From Agarivorans albus (GTDB lineage: Bacteria > Pseudomonadota > Gammaproteobacteria > Enterobacterales > Celerinatantimonadaceae): a stretch of 64,000 nt of DNA. Both the position numbers and the translations under genes were made by a program. The notes under the pieces are model-generated. The model worked only from the letters and a program-made list of their open reading frames with translations. It did no database searches and had not been told where the DNA came from. How positions within the stretch are numbered: position 1 is the stretch's first letter; the number at the start of each line of letters is the position of its first letter. This document shows, in pieces, positions 42,760 through 52,531 of the stretch. The stretch covers positions 1,792,972-1,856,971 of the forward strand of contig NZ_AP023032.1 in the NCBI RefSeq assembly GCF_019670105.1, given 5' to 3'.

Positions 42760-43314
42760 ATTACTCTACTAAAAGTTTTATCTGATTTGGAAACATCAAT
42801 TGATGAAGCTTCATCACATTTTGAGACTTGGTGGGCTTTAGGATTTTCAGAAAATAGACATCGATTTAAAGAAGCTTTTGAAAGTCCCGACTATAACTAC
42901 TTTTTGCACACATGTTGTGTGGCCAATCAAATTGCCATGTTTATGGCACTCAGCCGAGCTTTTGATACCTGCACTAAATCATCACGTTTTCGAAAGTTGA
43001 GAACGCTGCTGCTTGAGGAAGGGCTAGAAAACCTGGCGATGATTATAGATGAGAAGCTGTCGCCATTTAAGTCTTTAATAAGTCGGATTTTGACGATTAG
43101 AAGTCAATTAATAGCTCATTCTGAGACTAACAAGACTGATGAGGATGTTCTGGGAGCTAATGGAGTTAAGCCTGAAGAGATTCGAAGCTTAATTGACGCG
43201 TCTAAAGATGTACTAGTTGCAGTGGCTATTACTCTTAGGGTACACAATCTTTGTTTTTCGACAGGCCGTCATAATCATTCAGCCTTAGAAATTCTAAAGA
43301 AACTAGAATCATAG
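42760..43314 (+). CDS. HEPN-domain protein, AbiU2-like, apparent ATT start
   Basis: The best ribosome site, AAGGAG (42748-42753), is followed after six bases by ATT at 42760; no ATG or GTG lies between the upstream TAG (42736-42738) and TTG 42787, and the TTG has no ribosome site. Read from ATT the product is 184 residues. It matches the AbiU2-type HEPN pattern: SIDEASSHFETWWALGFSE, YNYFLHTCCVANQIAMFMALSRAFD, and IRSQLIAHSET with R-x5-H. AbiU2 relatives are linked to abortive infection and toxin-antitoxin functions as RNases. No antitoxin gene is adjacent. Confidence 0.7.
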   Translation: MTLLKVLSDLETSIDEASSHFETWWALGFSENRHRFKEAFESPDYNYFLHTCCVANQIAMFMALSRAFDTCTKSSRFRKLRTLLLEEGLENLAMIIDEKLSPFKSLISRILTIRSQLIAHSETNKTDEDVLGANGVKPEEIRSLIDASKDVLVAVAITLRVHNLCFSTGRHNHSALEILKKLES

Positions 43315-43359
43315 GTTAGAACTAATATAAGCGGTCTAACTATCTTAAGGGGGACCAAC

Positions 43360-43725
43360 ATGTTTAACGTAACAAAAGTGGCTGACAACCGTTTAGATAT
43401 TGAATTCGGCGGGAAGCTTGATGCGGACGAAATGAAACTAGCCTTAGATGAACTTAGCAGCAAAGTACAAGGTATAGAGCAGGGGCTAATGCTTTATCGA
43501 ATCGAAGACTTTGCATTACCTACCTTAAGTGCCTTAGCCGTAGAATTTGCACGTATTCCCGAGATGTTTAAAGTGATCCGCCAGTTTAAACGCGCCGCAG
43601 TGTTGTGCGACAAGCAATGGGTGCAAACCATTAGCGAGCTTGAAGGCAAGCTTATTCCAGGCTTAAGCATTAAAGCGTTTGATATGGTTCAGGCTGACCA
43701 AGCCGAGCAATGGCTCAACAGTTAA
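43360..43725 (+). CDS. SpoIIAA-like (STAS/SEC14-type) protein
   Basis: 121 residues: MFNVTKVADNRLDIEFGGKLDADEMKLALDEL followed by a VQGIEQGLMLYRIEDFALPT strand and VIRQFKRAAVLCDKQWVQTISELEGKLIPGLSIKAFDM. This is the SpoIIAA-like domain found as a single-domain protein in many marine gammaproteobacteria; it may bind lipids or protein partners. Ribosome site AAGGGGG upstream. Function unknown. Confidence 0.75.
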   Translation: MFNVTKVADNRLDIEFGGKLDADEMKLALDELSSKVQGIEQGLMLYRIEDFALPTLSALAVEFARIPEMFKVIRQFKRAAVLCDKQWVQTISELEGKLIPGLSIKAFDMVQADQAEQWLNS

Positions 43726-43765
43726 TAGAACACTTACAAAACAAAGCTACGCAATAGTTGGCTTT

Positions 43766-43796
43766 GCTGCTAGGGTGTAAATACATTCCTAGCAGC
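43766..43796. promoter_or_regulatory. Long hairpin between two small genes
   Basis: GCTGCTAGG (43766-43774) pairs perfectly with CCTAGCAGC (43788-43796), and the loop itself contains a TGTA/TACA pair. It ends 15 bases before the next ATG and has no T-run. It may be a terminator lacking a U-tract or a translation control element. Confidence 0.5.
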
Positions 43797-43811
43797 CAAT
43801 AGGGTACTGGT

Positions 43812-44237
43812 ATGCCATTTTCCTTACCTAACATTTCGCGAAGTTTTCTAGCCAGTTGCTTAGCTCTTAGCTTTTACTCCATTTCGGCCTTAGCTAACGA
43901 TGTCACAATAGTGGCCGCAGAGTTTACTCAAGATGGCCAACGAACCTGGAAGGTAGATGTATCACTTATGCATAGCGATACAGGTTGGGATCACTATGCC
44001 AATATGTGGCGAGTAGTGGATGTAAATGGCACGGTTTTGGGAGAGCGCGAATTATTACATCCCCATGTTAATGAGCAGCCCTTTGCTCGCAGCTTAAGCA
44101 AGGTGCCACATCCAGCTGTTGGTTCCATTGTTTATATCGAAGCGCGCGATAAAGTACATGGTTGGTCACCACAACGTTTTGAAGTTGATTTAAGCCAAGC
44201 ACAACAAGGGCATTTGTTGGTGGAAATGCCTAAGTAA
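43812..44237 (+). CDS. Uncharacterised secreted protein
   Basis: 141 residues; a long signal peptide (about 1-28, ending SALA-N) and one beta-rich domain: VTIVAAEFTQDGQRTWKVDVSL, HSDTGWDHYANMWRVVDVNG, LLHPHVNEQPFARSL, VYIEARDKVHGWSPQRFEVDL. The pattern is Ig-like. Probably periplasmic. No family I can name; homologues are often single genes in marine gammaproteobacteria. Confidence 0.65.
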   Translation: MPFSLPNISRSFLASCLALSFYSISALANDVTIVAAEFTQDGQRTWKVDVSLMHSDTGWDHYANMWRVVDVNGTVLGERELLHPHVNEQPFARSLSKVPHPAVGSIVYIEARDKVHGWSPQRFEVDLSQAQQGHLLVEMPK

Positions 44238-44282
44238 TCGTTTTAAGCGACGCTTAAATTCGCTGCTTTAGTTCGTGTATTA

Positions 44283-44312
44283 GGGCTTTAATGGAATGAG
44301 TCGTTAAAGCCC
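44283..44312 (+). terminator. Hairpin after the secreted-protein gene
   Basis: GGGCTTTAA (44283-44291) pairs perfectly with TTAAAGCCC (44304-44312). No T-run. A second small stem (TTTAAGCG-A-CGCTTAAA, 44242-44258) lies just before it. Either could end the transcript. Confidence 0.5.
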
Positions 44313-44493
44313 AATAGTTGGATTATTGGCATAGTTAAATTTTAAGTGCTTGGCAGCAGCGTTAGCCATTAGCATTTTTGTCACTTAACGCTGCAAATAT
44401 TTTCGCCTTTGCTTTAACTTGCTGTTAATTAAAAAATAATGAATTTTACTGACTTTTAGCTCTATTATTGCCGACGTTTGCAACTAAATCTTA

Positions 44494-45654
44494 ATGTTAG
44501 AAAATGCGAATTTGAAACAATTTGTTACTAGTTTGTATGTTAGTCTGTACTTGGAAAGGGAAGTCTCAGATAACAATATGCAAATTAAAAAACTAATAAA
44601 CTTAGGGGCCGAAGGGCACTCTTTTGCTGCCGTTAGCCGCATAAAGCTAACCAATATCATCGCCTTAATAACCACCGTTATATCTGGCTTATACTCACTC
44701 AACTATTGGCTACTGCTTGATAATAGCGGTGTTGCTTCAATTAATCTTGGTTTTACAGTGGCTTACTTTGCCACCTTAGCATTTATGCACCGGGGTCATG
44801 TATCTGGAGCTAAAACCTGGTTTTTCTCGGTGTTAATGGTGCATTTACTGGTTTGTACCAATGTGTATGTGACCAATCAAAGTGGTTTTCACTTGTACTA
44901 TTTCTTGGTGCCTACTGGCGCATTTTTGCTGTTTGAGCTTCATCAGCGACGAGAGATGCTGGCATTAAGCGCAGCCTCGGTAGGTTTGTTCCTTTACTGC
45001 GAAAACACCCTTAATTTAAATCCGCTTATAGAGCTAGATGCTGCCACCAATCACTTGCTTTATCAGTCGGTGGTATTGGTGAATATGATTGAAGTGGTTT
45101 TTGTGCTGACCATTTTTGCGCGACAAATTGAAGCCAACGAAAAGCAACTTACCTTACAAGCGTCGACCGATTCGCTAACCGGTTTGGCAAATCGCCATTG
45201 CTTCTTTGCTGAGGGTAACGAAATGCTCGAGCATGCCAACAAGTTGCACCAAACAATGAGCTTGGTCTTGCTCGATTTTGATTATTTTAAAAGCATTAAT
45301 GATCGTTATGGTCATGTGGTTGGTGACTTGTGCTTAGTTGAAATAAGCAAAGAAATTAATGCGATTTGTCGCGAGCAAGACTTGTTTGCCCGTATTGGTG
45401 GCGAGGAGTTTGTTATTGCCATGCCTAAAACCAACTTAGAGCAAGCGCAACAAGTAGCCGAGCGAATGCGCGAGCGGGTATCTAAACACATTATTCCTAT
45501 CGTGGGTGAAGCTAACTTTACCTGCACCGCCAGCTTTGGAGTGGCAAGTAGCAGCGATGTGAAGTCATTAAAGACCTTGCTGCAACAAGCAGACAAAGCC
45601 TTGTATATGGCTAAGGAACAGGGGCGAAACTGCGTTCAGTTGTATAGTGCTTAA
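44494..45654 (+). CDS. Diguanylate cyclase, membrane-bound (GGEEF)
   Basis: Makes cyclic di-GMP from GTP at the inner membrane. 386 residues from ATG 44494; ATG 44578 (MQIKKLINLG) is the likelier start by domain layout, and neither has a clear ribosome site. Five or six membrane segments at about 50-205, then a GGEEF domain from about 220: STDSLTGLANRHCFF, LLDFDYFKSINDRYGH, and intact RIGGEEFVIAMP. A primary inhibitory-site RxxD five residues before GGEEF is not obvious (REQDLFAR). Role in biofilm/motility switching is the family norm. Confidence 0.88.
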   Translation: MLENANLKQFVTSLYVSLYLEREVSDNNMQIKKLINLGAEGHSFAAVSRIKLTNIIALITTVISGLYSLNYWLLLDNSGVASINLGFTVAYFATLAFMHRGHVSGAKTWFFSVLMVHLLVCTNVYVTNQSGFHLYYFLVPTGAFLLFELHQRREMLALSAASVGLFLYCENTLNLNPLIELDAATNHLLYQSVVLVNMIEVVFVLTIFARQIEANEKQLTLQASTDSLTGLANRHCFFAEGNEMLEHANKLHQTMSLVLLDFDYFKSINDRYGHVVGDLCLVEISKEINAICREQDLFARIGGEEFVIAMPKTNLEQAQQVAERMRERVSKHIIPIVGEANFTCTASFGVASSSDVKSLKTLLQQADKALYMAKEQGRNCVQLYSA

Positions 45655-45855
45655 GCATATCGTTATTGTTTGACTCGTCGTTTTAGACAAGCTAAATCCG
45701 CTTGTTTATAACGGTGATTTAGCCTGCCTAGCCTCAGGGCATGTTTACCTACTGTTCTTTGCCTAATACCTCAATCACAAGCTGTTAGTTGACCTTAAAG
45801 GTGCTGATTAATTAGTTTAGTTTCGTTATGTTTTAATTGTCATCACTCGAACCGG

Positions 45856-45880
45856 AAAGCACTTTTATTTGTGCTTTTTT
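45856..45880 (+). terminator. Terminator-like hairpin upstream of the hydrolase gene
   Basis: AAAGCAC (45856-45862) pairs with GTGCTTT (45871-45877) around TTTTATTT, then TTT. It lies 200 bases past the diguanylate cyclase stop and 48 bases before the next gene. Confidence 0.6.
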
Positions 45881-45927
45881 GTTCACTATTCGCCAAGGAG
45901 TGGGCAATTAATAACGAGAGAATGACT

Positions 45928-46986
45928 ATGAAAAAATCGATGATTGCTTTAACCATTGCTGCGGTAACGTTTGGCGCTGTACAAACTGCTAATGCATGTT
46001 CTCGCATTACCTTAGATACTCCCCACGGCGTTTCGCAAGTACGTACTCTAGATTGGGGTGTTCAGCTTGGAACGGTTGCTATTCTTCATCCAGTAGGTAC
46101 AGAAGTAACAACTAAAGACGTACCTTCATATAAAACTGCGGCAACTTGGACAGTAAAGTACCCAACGCTCGCTTTAGAAGAGCGTGAAGTATTTGTTGAT
46201 ACAGTAGGAGAGGCTATTAATGCCGCAGGCTTATCTGCGTCTACCTTGTATTTATATGACTCAGCGGAGTTTATTAAAGACTATAAAGATAACGGCGCAC
46301 CGGCGGTAAACTGGGGTGATGCTGCAAGCTTTATGGCTGAAAATTTCGCTACAGTAGAAGAAGCTGTGAAAGCGTTTGAAGCCAAGCAATTCCAGTTTGC
46401 TTGGGTAGATGGCATTCATGGCGACCAGCACGGTTTACATATTTCGGTTCAAGACAAAAGCGGCGATATTGCGTTATTTGAGCTAAATAAAGGCGGGGAA
46501 ATGCGGGTACACCGCGGTAGTGTGAATGATCAAATGCGGGTAATGGCTAATGCGCCACTACAGCAATATCATGAAGCAAACGCTCAAGCTGCAGGCGATA
46601 TGAGCCTTACTGAAACTGGCCACAAAATTGGTTCTAGCATTTCATCGGCAGATCGTATGCTGCGTGGTTTGTACCATTCAGCAAATGTTGAATTTAAGCA
46701 AGATGCAAACTGGGCACAAACCGAAGGTAAGCTGCAGTCTACCTTTGACGCAGGCAACCTAGTACCACAAGACATTATTGATCCCGCTAACGGCGAAACT
46801 TACGCTACTTGGATTCAATATACTTACAACTTTGACAATGGCTCATTCAAAATGCGTAATTTAGATACCTACGCAGAAATTCGCATCGATTTAGCAGAAG
46901 CCTTTAGCGCAACAGAGGTTTCGTGTGCAAACTTGGTTGAGCAAGCAGAAACGCAATCTACGGCTTTATTTGGTAGCTGTGGTTAG
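45928..46986 (+). CDS. Secreted choloylglycine-hydrolase-family (Ntn) amidase
   Basis: Linear amide C-N hydrolase. Start at ATG 45928, seven bases after GAGAG; the ATG at 45922 is close behind. 352 residues. The signal peptide ends ANA, leaving Cys24 (ACSRITLDT) as the new N-terminus: the catalytic nucleophile of this Ntn family is exposed by export. Further conserved elements: VRTLDWGV (Arg and Asp), WVDGIHGDQHGLHISVQD, VMANAPLQQYHEA (Asn) and SSADRMLRG (Arg). Substrates in marine relatives may be acyl-homoserine lactones, penicillin V or bile salts; undecided. Confidence 0.87.
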   Translation: MKKSMIALTIAAVTFGAVQTANACSRITLDTPHGVSQVRTLDWGVQLGTVAILHPVGTEVTTKDVPSYKTAATWTVKYPTLALEEREVFVDTVGEAINAAGLSASTLYLYDSAEFIKDYKDNGAPAVNWGDAASFMAENFATVEEAVKAFEAKQFQFAWVDGIHGDQHGLHISVQDKSGDIALFELNKGGEMRVHRGSVNDQMRVMANAPLQQYHEANAQAAGDMSLTETGHKIGSSISSADRMLRGLYHSANVEFKQDANWAQTEGKLQSTFDAGNLVPQDIIDPANGETYATWIQYTYNFDNGSFKMRNLDTYAEIRIDLAEAFSATEVSCANLVEQAETQSTALFGSCG

Positions 46987-47004
46987 TGATTACCCCAATC
47001 AATG

Positions 47005-47029
47005 AAGGCGGCTTTTAGTCGCCTTTTTT
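47005..47029 (+). terminator. Rho-independent terminator of the hydrolase gene
   Basis: AAGGCG (47005-47010) pairs with CGCCTT (47020-47025) around nine bases, then TTTT. It begins 18 bases past the stop. Confidence 0.75.
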
Positions 47030-47173
47030 GTGGGCCGTGCCCAGAGTCCAGTATCCAGTGGAGAAACTTAAAGCATATGCGGTTTTTAATGAAACGAATG
47101 TTGGAATGAAAGTAGATAGTTAATACAACACCGCTTAGGACAATGATGACTTAGGATAAGCGTGATAATCTAC

Positions 47174-47239
47174 TAGGGTCTGTTGATCTTTGCTGATGGT
47201 TTTTGCAGCAATTTCAACACCAAAGATCAACAGACCCTA
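47174..47239. mobile_element. Internally deleted copy of the MITE-like element
   Basis: 66 bp with the same TAGGGTCTGTTGATCTTTG ends. Its left arm (through GCTGATGGTTTTTGCAGC) is the reverse complement of the right end of the 13353-13607 element, and its right arm (AATTTCAACACC...) is the reverse complement of that element's left end. So it is inverted and lacks about 190 internal bases. Confidence 0.8.
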
Positions 47240-47268
47240 ATCATTAGCTTGAAAATAAGAGTTCGCAG

Positions 47269-47901
47269 ATGCAAGCCAAACATGAATGGAGAAAAAAGGA
47301 GAAGAGTTTCTATCTCCCGAAAAACAAACCAGAAACCCTTACCGTTCCTAAGTTTTCCTTTATAAGTATTCAAGGCGAGGGGAGCCCTGCAAGCAGTGCT
47401 TTTACCAAAAAGGTAGAGGCCTTATATGCGCTCGCTTACACCATTAAAATGATGCCTAAAAAAATGGATAAGCCACCGCAAGGTTATTTTGATTTTACCG
47501 TTTATCCCTTAGAAGGTGTTTGGGATATTAGCGACAAAGCAAAAGCCAACTTCGATGGCACCATTAATAAAGATGAGCTGGTATATCGTTTAATGATCCG
47601 CCAGCCAGACTTTGTCGACCAAGCGTTTTACCGTGATATGCTTGAGCTAGCAAAACAGAAAAAAGCTAACCCTCTTTTTGAACAACTTAGTTTTGAGCAA
47701 ATAGAAGAAGGGAAAACGGTACAAATGCTACATGTAGGCCCATTCGATGATGAGCCGCAAAGCTTTGAAAAAATGGAAGCCTTTGCCGTCGCTGAAGGTC
47801 TTGAGCGACTATCTAAAGTTCATCGAGAAATTTACCTGTCAGACCCTCGAAAAGTAACACCAGACAAGCTTAAAACCGTACTCAGGTTCCAAGTAAAATA
47901 A
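47269..47901 (+). CDS. GyrI-like small-molecule-binding protein
   Basis: 210 residues: KHEWRKKEKSFYLPKNKPE, FSFISIQGEGSP, FTKKVEALYALAYTIKMMPKKM, VYPLEGVWDI, and EGKTVQMLHVGPFDDEPQSFEKMEAFA are the usual blocks of GyrI-like domain proteins (SBP/Bacterial_HTH AraC effector-domain fold, stand-alone form). These bind hydrophobic or cationic compounds; the stand-alone ones have unknown targets. The MITE-like element ends 30 bases before the ATG. Confidence 0.82.
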   Translation: MQAKHEWRKKEKSFYLPKNKPETLTVPKFSFISIQGEGSPASSAFTKKVEALYALAYTIKMMPKKMDKPPQGYFDFTVYPLEGVWDISDKAKANFDGTINKDELVYRLMIRQPDFVDQAFYRDMLELAKQKKANPLFEQLSFEQIEEGKTVQMLHVGPFDDEPQSFEKMEAFAVAEGLERLSKVHREIYLSDPRKVTPDKLKTVLRFQVK

Positions 47902-48080
47902 CCAGCAACAAACAATAGATTTACCGGTGTTTGAAGCAGCTTAAATTTGAGCATAGTTTGCCAAATTATGTTTTACTTTTATTGGTGTAAATAGTCTTTT
48001 CTGCTTAGGGCTTTGTACAAACTCCATGCTAATCTGATGATCTTTCGCGCATAAAGCAAAACACTAATGGAGTAGTAGCA

Positions 48081-48725
48081 ATGTTAGGTATTAACGAGTT
48101 CTGGCTATTTGTCGTTTCGGGTATTTTGCTAAATTTGATCCCAGGGCCAGACTCTTTGTATGTAATGGCGCGCAGTGCTAGCCAAGGTTTTAAAGCTGGC
48201 TCGGTGGCCGCGTTAGGCATTGGTGCGGGTACCTTTGTACATATAGCTGCGGCGGCGTTTGGTCTTTCTGCTATTTTAGCAAGTTCGGCTGCGGCTTTTA
48301 CCGTGATCAAGGTTATTGGCTGTATTTATTTGTTGTATATGGGCTTTTCGATGGCCCTTACAAAAAACACCCCCGATGCTACTTTGCCCTTAAGTAACAA
48401 TCAGGGCGCTGTAACCAGCTATTCCAAAATATTTAGCCAGGGCTTTCTTACCAATAGCTTAAACCCTAAAGTGGCGTTGTTTTTCTTAGCATTTGTTCCC
48501 CAGTTTATCGATGCCGCCGAGCCAAACAAAGCTTTGGCATTTGTGGTGTTAGGTTTGGTGTTTAATCTTAACGCTATGATTTGGGGCCATATTTTAGCTT
48601 GGTTAAGTGCTTCTATTTCTCATCGCGTACAGGCAAGTGACAAAATTAAGTGTTGGTTAAATCGTGGTTTAGGCGGCTTATTTGCTGCCTTTGGTATTCG
48701 CTTAGCTTTTTCTGAACTGAGCTAA
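48081..48725 (+). CDS. LysE/RhtB-family amino-acid exporter
   Basis: 214 residues, six membrane segments. FWLFVVSGILLNLIPGPDSLYVMARSASQGFKAG is the family signature, then LLYMGFSMAL and FSQGFLTNSLNPKVALFFLAFVPQF. Exports an amino acid such as threonine or homoserine lactone in relatives; substrate not predictable. Followed 28 bases later by an MFS gene on the same strand. Confidence 0.9.
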   Translation: MLGINEFWLFVVSGILLNLIPGPDSLYVMARSASQGFKAGSVAALGIGAGTFVHIAAAAFGLSAILASSAAAFTVIKVIGCIYLLYMGFSMALTKNTPDATLPLSNNQGAVTSYSKIFSQGFLTNSLNPKVALFFLAFVPQFIDAAEPNKALAFVVLGLVFNLNAMIWGHILAWLSASISHRVQASDKIKCWLNRGLGGLFAAFGIRLAFSELS

Positions 48726-48753
48726 AGCTCGGTTACTTTCATCAAGGATTATG

Positions 48754-49920
48754 ATGCAGCGTTCTAAGAAACAACTTTTGTTAATGATGGCATTTTTAAT
48801 GCCCTTTAGTTTTTCCATATGGATGGTTTTACTCAACAATTTTGCTATTGAAGTTGCGCAATTTACCGGTCGCGAAATTGGTATTTTGCAAAGCTTGCGT
48901 GAGGTCCCTGGCTTTTTAGCCTTCACCGCAATTTTTGTACTGTTAGTGCTCAAAGAGCAAACCTTCGCTCTGCTCAGCCTGTTAGTGCTGGCGATTGGTA
49001 TTACCCTTACTGGGTTCTTTCCCAGTGTTTATGGTTTGTACTTTACTACGGTACTTATGTCGGTGGGTTTTCATTACTTTGAAACAGTTAACCAATCACT
49101 CACCTTACAGTGGATCCCAAAAGATGAAACGCCGGCATTTATGGGTAAAGCTTTAGCGGTGAAAGGTGCTGCAGCGGTGTTAGCCTATAGCTCTTTATGG
49201 GCTCTACTCGAGTACACCGAGTTTGAATATGTATCGCTTTACGCCATGTTTGGTGGAGCAACCATAATAGCGGTGTTGTTTATAGCCTTAAGGTTTCCGC
49301 ATTACACCGCAGAACACGAACAACACAAACGACTAATATTGCGCCAGCGTTATTGGCTGTTTTATACCTTAGTCTTTTTAAGTGGAGCACGTAGGCAAAT
49401 CTTCGTGGTGTTTGCCGGCTTTTTGATGGTAGAGAAGTTTGACTATTCAGTGTCAGACATCGCCTTACTTTATCTTGCTAACCAAGTGCTAAATATTCTG
49501 TTTGCCGGAAAAATTGGCCAGTTGATTGGGCGTATCGGTGAACGTAGAGCGCTAATTATTGAGTACACAGGGCTAATTTTTGTATTTGCTGGATATGCTT
49601 TGGTGGACACAGCAGAGTGGGCAGCGGGCTTATATATTATCGATCATCTGTTTTTTGCTATGGCGATAGCGATAAAAAGTTACTTCCAAAAAATTGCCGA
49701 TCCAGCCGACATTGCCAGCTCGGCGGGGGTGAGCTTTACCATTAACCATATTGCAGCGGTGGTATTGCCCGCGTTGTTGGGATTTGTTTGGCTGTATTCT
49801 TCATCTTTAGTATTTTGGATAGGGGCGGGCATTGCAGTGGCTTCATTGGCCTTTTCGTTTTTGGTGCCACGTCATCCCGATCAACATCAAGAAACCACTT
49901 GGGCGGTTAACGCTCGTTAG
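48754..49920 (+). CDS. MFS-family transporter
   Basis: About 388 residues from the second of two adjacent ATGs (48751/48754), chosen because AAGGA lies five bases ahead of it. Twelve hydrophobic segments; charged loops such as GREIGILQSLREVPGFLAFT and HEQHKRLILRQRYWLFYTL, and GKIGQLIGRIGERRALI after segment eight. No drug/sugar-specific motif recognised. Likely co-transcribed with the LysE gene. Confidence 0.82.
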   Translation: MQRSKKQLLLMMAFLMPFSFSIWMVLLNNFAIEVAQFTGREIGILQSLREVPGFLAFTAIFVLLVLKEQTFALLSLLVLAIGITLTGFFPSVYGLYFTTVLMSVGFHYFETVNQSLTLQWIPKDETPAFMGKALAVKGAAAVLAYSSLWALLEYTEFEYVSLYAMFGGATIIAVLFIALRFPHYTAEHEQHKRLILRQRYWLFYTLVFLSGARRQIFVVFAGFLMVEKFDYSVSDIALLYLANQVLNILFAGKIGQLIGRIGERRALIIEYTGLIFVFAGYALVDTAEWAAGLYIIDHLFFAMAIAIKSYFQKIADPADIASSAGVSFTINHIAAVVLPALLGFVWLYSSSLVFWIGAGIAVASLAFSFLVPRHPDQHQETTWAVNAR

Positions 49921-49921
49921 T

Positions 49922-50212
49922 TCACACCATAATGGCGATGATGCTGCCAACCGTGCCAATGGCTTTTAATACTTGTCCTGCGGTATAGGCGCCATCATCG
50001 TTGTCTTTAACCTCATTGGGTTTGTCCATACCTAAGGCTCCGTAAGCAAAAGACTTAACAGCGCTGTCTTCTGGCTCGTTTGGTTTTTGGGTGGCGGTTT
50101 GCTCTGTAGTATTTGTTGGCGGCAGTGGGGCTTTAACTGCTTGAGCTTGTTGCGCAGCTGCTTGTGCCATATATGCGTTACTTGCCGAGCCATTAATCGA
50201 TGATAAAGACAT
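49922..50212 (-). CDS. Small uncharacterised protein
   Basis: 96 residues: MSLSSINGSASNAYMAQAAAQQAQAV, a Pro/Thr-rich middle, and VLKAIGTVGSIIAIMV as a hydrophobic tail. AAGGGAATTTATTGGGA precedes the start. The Ser/Ala/Gln-rich opening resembles small proteins of flagellar or secretion systems, but no such gene is adjacent. Convergent with the MFS gene, one base apart. Confidence 0.5.
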   Translation of the reverse strand: MSLSSINGSASNAYMAQAAAQQAQAVKAPLPPTNTTEQTATQKPNEPEDSAVKSFAYGALGMDKPNEVKDNDDGAYTAGQVLKAIGTVGSIIAIMV

Positions 50213-50470
50213 TGCGTCATTCCCAATAAATTCCCTTTACAGTCATTTTATCGGCAGAGCTTGCGAGGAGTTAAGCAATAGTTTTAGCTTTTATAATATC
50301 CGTAGTTGTTTATTTTTAACCAGTAATATCAAAAGCTTAAAACCAACAAGTAAAGCCTACATCAACTAAGAAACAATTGTTGATCCTATCCATAAAATAG
50401 CCGAATTGTTATTGCTGAAAATGTTTACCCTCGTTAACGTCAATAACCACTACGGAAAGTATTGTTGGTT

Positions 50471-52531
50471 ATGGGGTACAACATGGTAGAACGATTTAAC
50501 TATTTCAATCGCTTGAGAAAAATGTCGATTTCGCGGCAAGTGGTTACGGTGGTAGCTGTCATCGCTAGTACCTTTGTTACAGCTATTCTTATTGCCATTG
50601 TGGGCTTAAATAATATTCAAAGCCGCAACCAAACCTTAGCAACGCAATCGTTGGTGGCCTTACAAAATGCTTCTGAGGTAGAAGCCGCATACTTACAAAT
50701 GAACCATTTGGTTCTGGCTATTCTCACCTCGAATAATCAACAACAATTGGATGACCTGTACCAAGGCTGGCAACAACAGCGTGATGCTACAGAGTCTTTA
50801 TTAGAGCGAGCTATTGCTGGCTCAACTGCTCAACAACAAACGTCTATTATCGCTGGTTTCTCTGCTTCTAAGTCTATGGTGCACCAGTTAGACGAGGAGT
50901 TGGTGGCGGTATACCAAGCGTTATCACAAAGCTATAGCGAAGCTGACGAGCTGACCAAATTATTTAATCAGTTTATTTTGCAATCTACCGAGCTGTATAA
51001 CGACATGGGGTATCAGGTTGAACCTTACGCCTTGGAAGATCAGTATATTCGCGATATCTACCGAACGTATATGGCCGCCTCGCAGCGCGTTCAGCTTAAG
51101 GTATTTGAGTTGGTGTCGGTAAACGATCCAAATGCGGTGAACAAAATACTCGCAACTATTCGCTCCAGCACTACTCGCTTAAGTACTAGTTTCGAAGATT
51201 TAAGCTTTGAAATTGAATCGATTAACAGCCACGCCGATATTCAAAGTAACTGGGCATTCTTTATTAAGCATGTGCAGCAACCTCAAGGTTTGTTATCACG
51301 GATACTTGAAAACAAACGAAACATTCAGCAAGTCGGCTTAAAACGTACCGAGTTAGAAAGCGAAATCGAAAAACAAATTACCGCACTTAGGCAGTTAGTA
51401 AGCACTATTGATAGCCAGACCGATACGATGGTTAACGAGGCAGAAAGCCTGGTGACAAAGGTAAGCATTAGCGCCAGCGTTGCCGGTTTTATAGCCTTAT
51501 TGGTTGCCGTTGCTGCGTGTATTTCGATTAGCCGTTTAATCAAACGACCGATAGATGATTTGGCTACTGTTACCCGAGCCATGGCCAAAGGTGATTTTAC
51601 CCTACACATGCAAAGCAATTGGAATGGTGAATTTGCCAAAGTAGCAGGCTGGGTGAATGAAGTTGCCGAGAATACCAATCGTTCTTTAAGCGAAATTGCT
51701 CAAGTGACGAACGAACTAGAAACCATGGCCAATAGTAACGCCAATATAACCGGTGAAATTAAAGGCAAAAACGACCATCAGAATACCAGTTTAGCTAGCG
51801 TTGGTAGCGCCATTACGCAAATGGCGAATGCCAGCCAAGAGATTGCCACCATTGCTAGTGATTCCTTCCATCAAACCGAAAGTGCAGACAATCGTTTAAA
51901 AAGCGGTACCAGCGTTATGCTGCAAAACCAGCAAACTATTCAAGCCTTGCAGCAGCATATTTACAGTACTCACGGAGCAATGGAGAGTTTGTTAAGCGAT
52001 GTGCAAGACGTTAAGTCGGTATTAGAAGTTATCCAATCCATTGCCGATGCCACCAACTTGCTGGCGTTAAACGCAGCGATTGAAGCGGCAAGGGCTGGCG
52101 AGTATGGCCGCGGGTTTTCGGTAGTAGCCGACGAAGTAAGGTTGTTGTCTATGCGCACTGGTGAGCAAACGAAGCAAATTGCCAAAGTAATGGCCCGCCT
52201 AGAAGAGCAAGCAAGCACGTCTATGGAATTGATGGACGAAAGCCGTAGCAAAATGGGTGACACCGTAAGCTTAAATAACCAACTATCTGAGGCGATTTCA
52301 GAGGTAGGTGAAGATATTCAGCAACTTAGGGATATGTCTCACAGCATTAGTACTGCTACCGAGCAGCAGCGCGAAGGTGCTAGCAGTATCACCAAGGAAA
52401 TGGCTTTATTAGCTCAGCAAGCAAAAGAAAACAGCCAAACATTAGATACCCTAGCTGCTGAAGGCCAGCGCTTAAACGCGCTGTCAAATCAGCAAGAAAG
52501 TAATGTTGGTCGCTTTAAGCTAGCAAGCTAA
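50471..52531 (+). CDS. Methyl-accepting chemotaxis protein
   Basis: About 686 residues. TTG 50462, ATG 50471 and ATG 50483 are all possible starts. Membrane segment about 20-42, a periplasmic helical sensor of about 280 residues (rich in Gln/Asn/Glu, of the long four-helix type), second membrane segment [27 protein letters not shown] ([22 protein letters not shown]), then the signalling hairpin with [33 protein letters not shown]-terminal methylation segment present; no pentapeptide tether at the end. Signal unknown. Confidence 0.88.
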   Translation: MGYNMVERFNYFNRLRKMSISRQVVTVVAVIASTFVTAILIAIVGLNNIQSRNQTLATQSLVALQNASEVEAAYLQMNHLVLAILTSNNQQQLDDLYQGWQQQRDATESLLERAIAGSTAQQQTSIIAGFSASKSMVHQLDEELVAVYQALSQSYSEADELTKLFNQFILQSTELYNDMGYQVEPYALEDQYIRDIYRTYMAASQRVQLKVFELVSVNDPNAVNKILATIRSSTTRLSTSFEDLSFEIESINSHADIQSNWAFFIKHVQQPQGLLSRILENKRNIQQVGLKRTELESEIEKQITALRQLVSTIDSQTDTMVNEAESLVTKVSISASVAGFIALLVAVAACISISRLIKRPIDDLATVTRAMAKGDFTLHMQSNWNGEFAKVAGWVNEVAENTNRSLSEIAQVTNELETMANSNANITGEIKGKNDHQNTSLASVGSAITQMANASQEIATIASDSFHQTESADNRLKSGTSVMLQNQQTIQALQQHIYSTHGAMESLLSDVQDVKSVLEVIQSIADATNLLALNAAIEAARAGEYGRGFSVVADEVRLLSMRTGEQTKQIAKVMARLEEQASTSMELMDESRSKMGDTVSLNNQLSEAISEVGEDIQQLRDMSHSISTATEQQREGASSITKEMALLAQQAKENSQTLDTLAAEGQRLNALSNQQESNVGRFKLAS

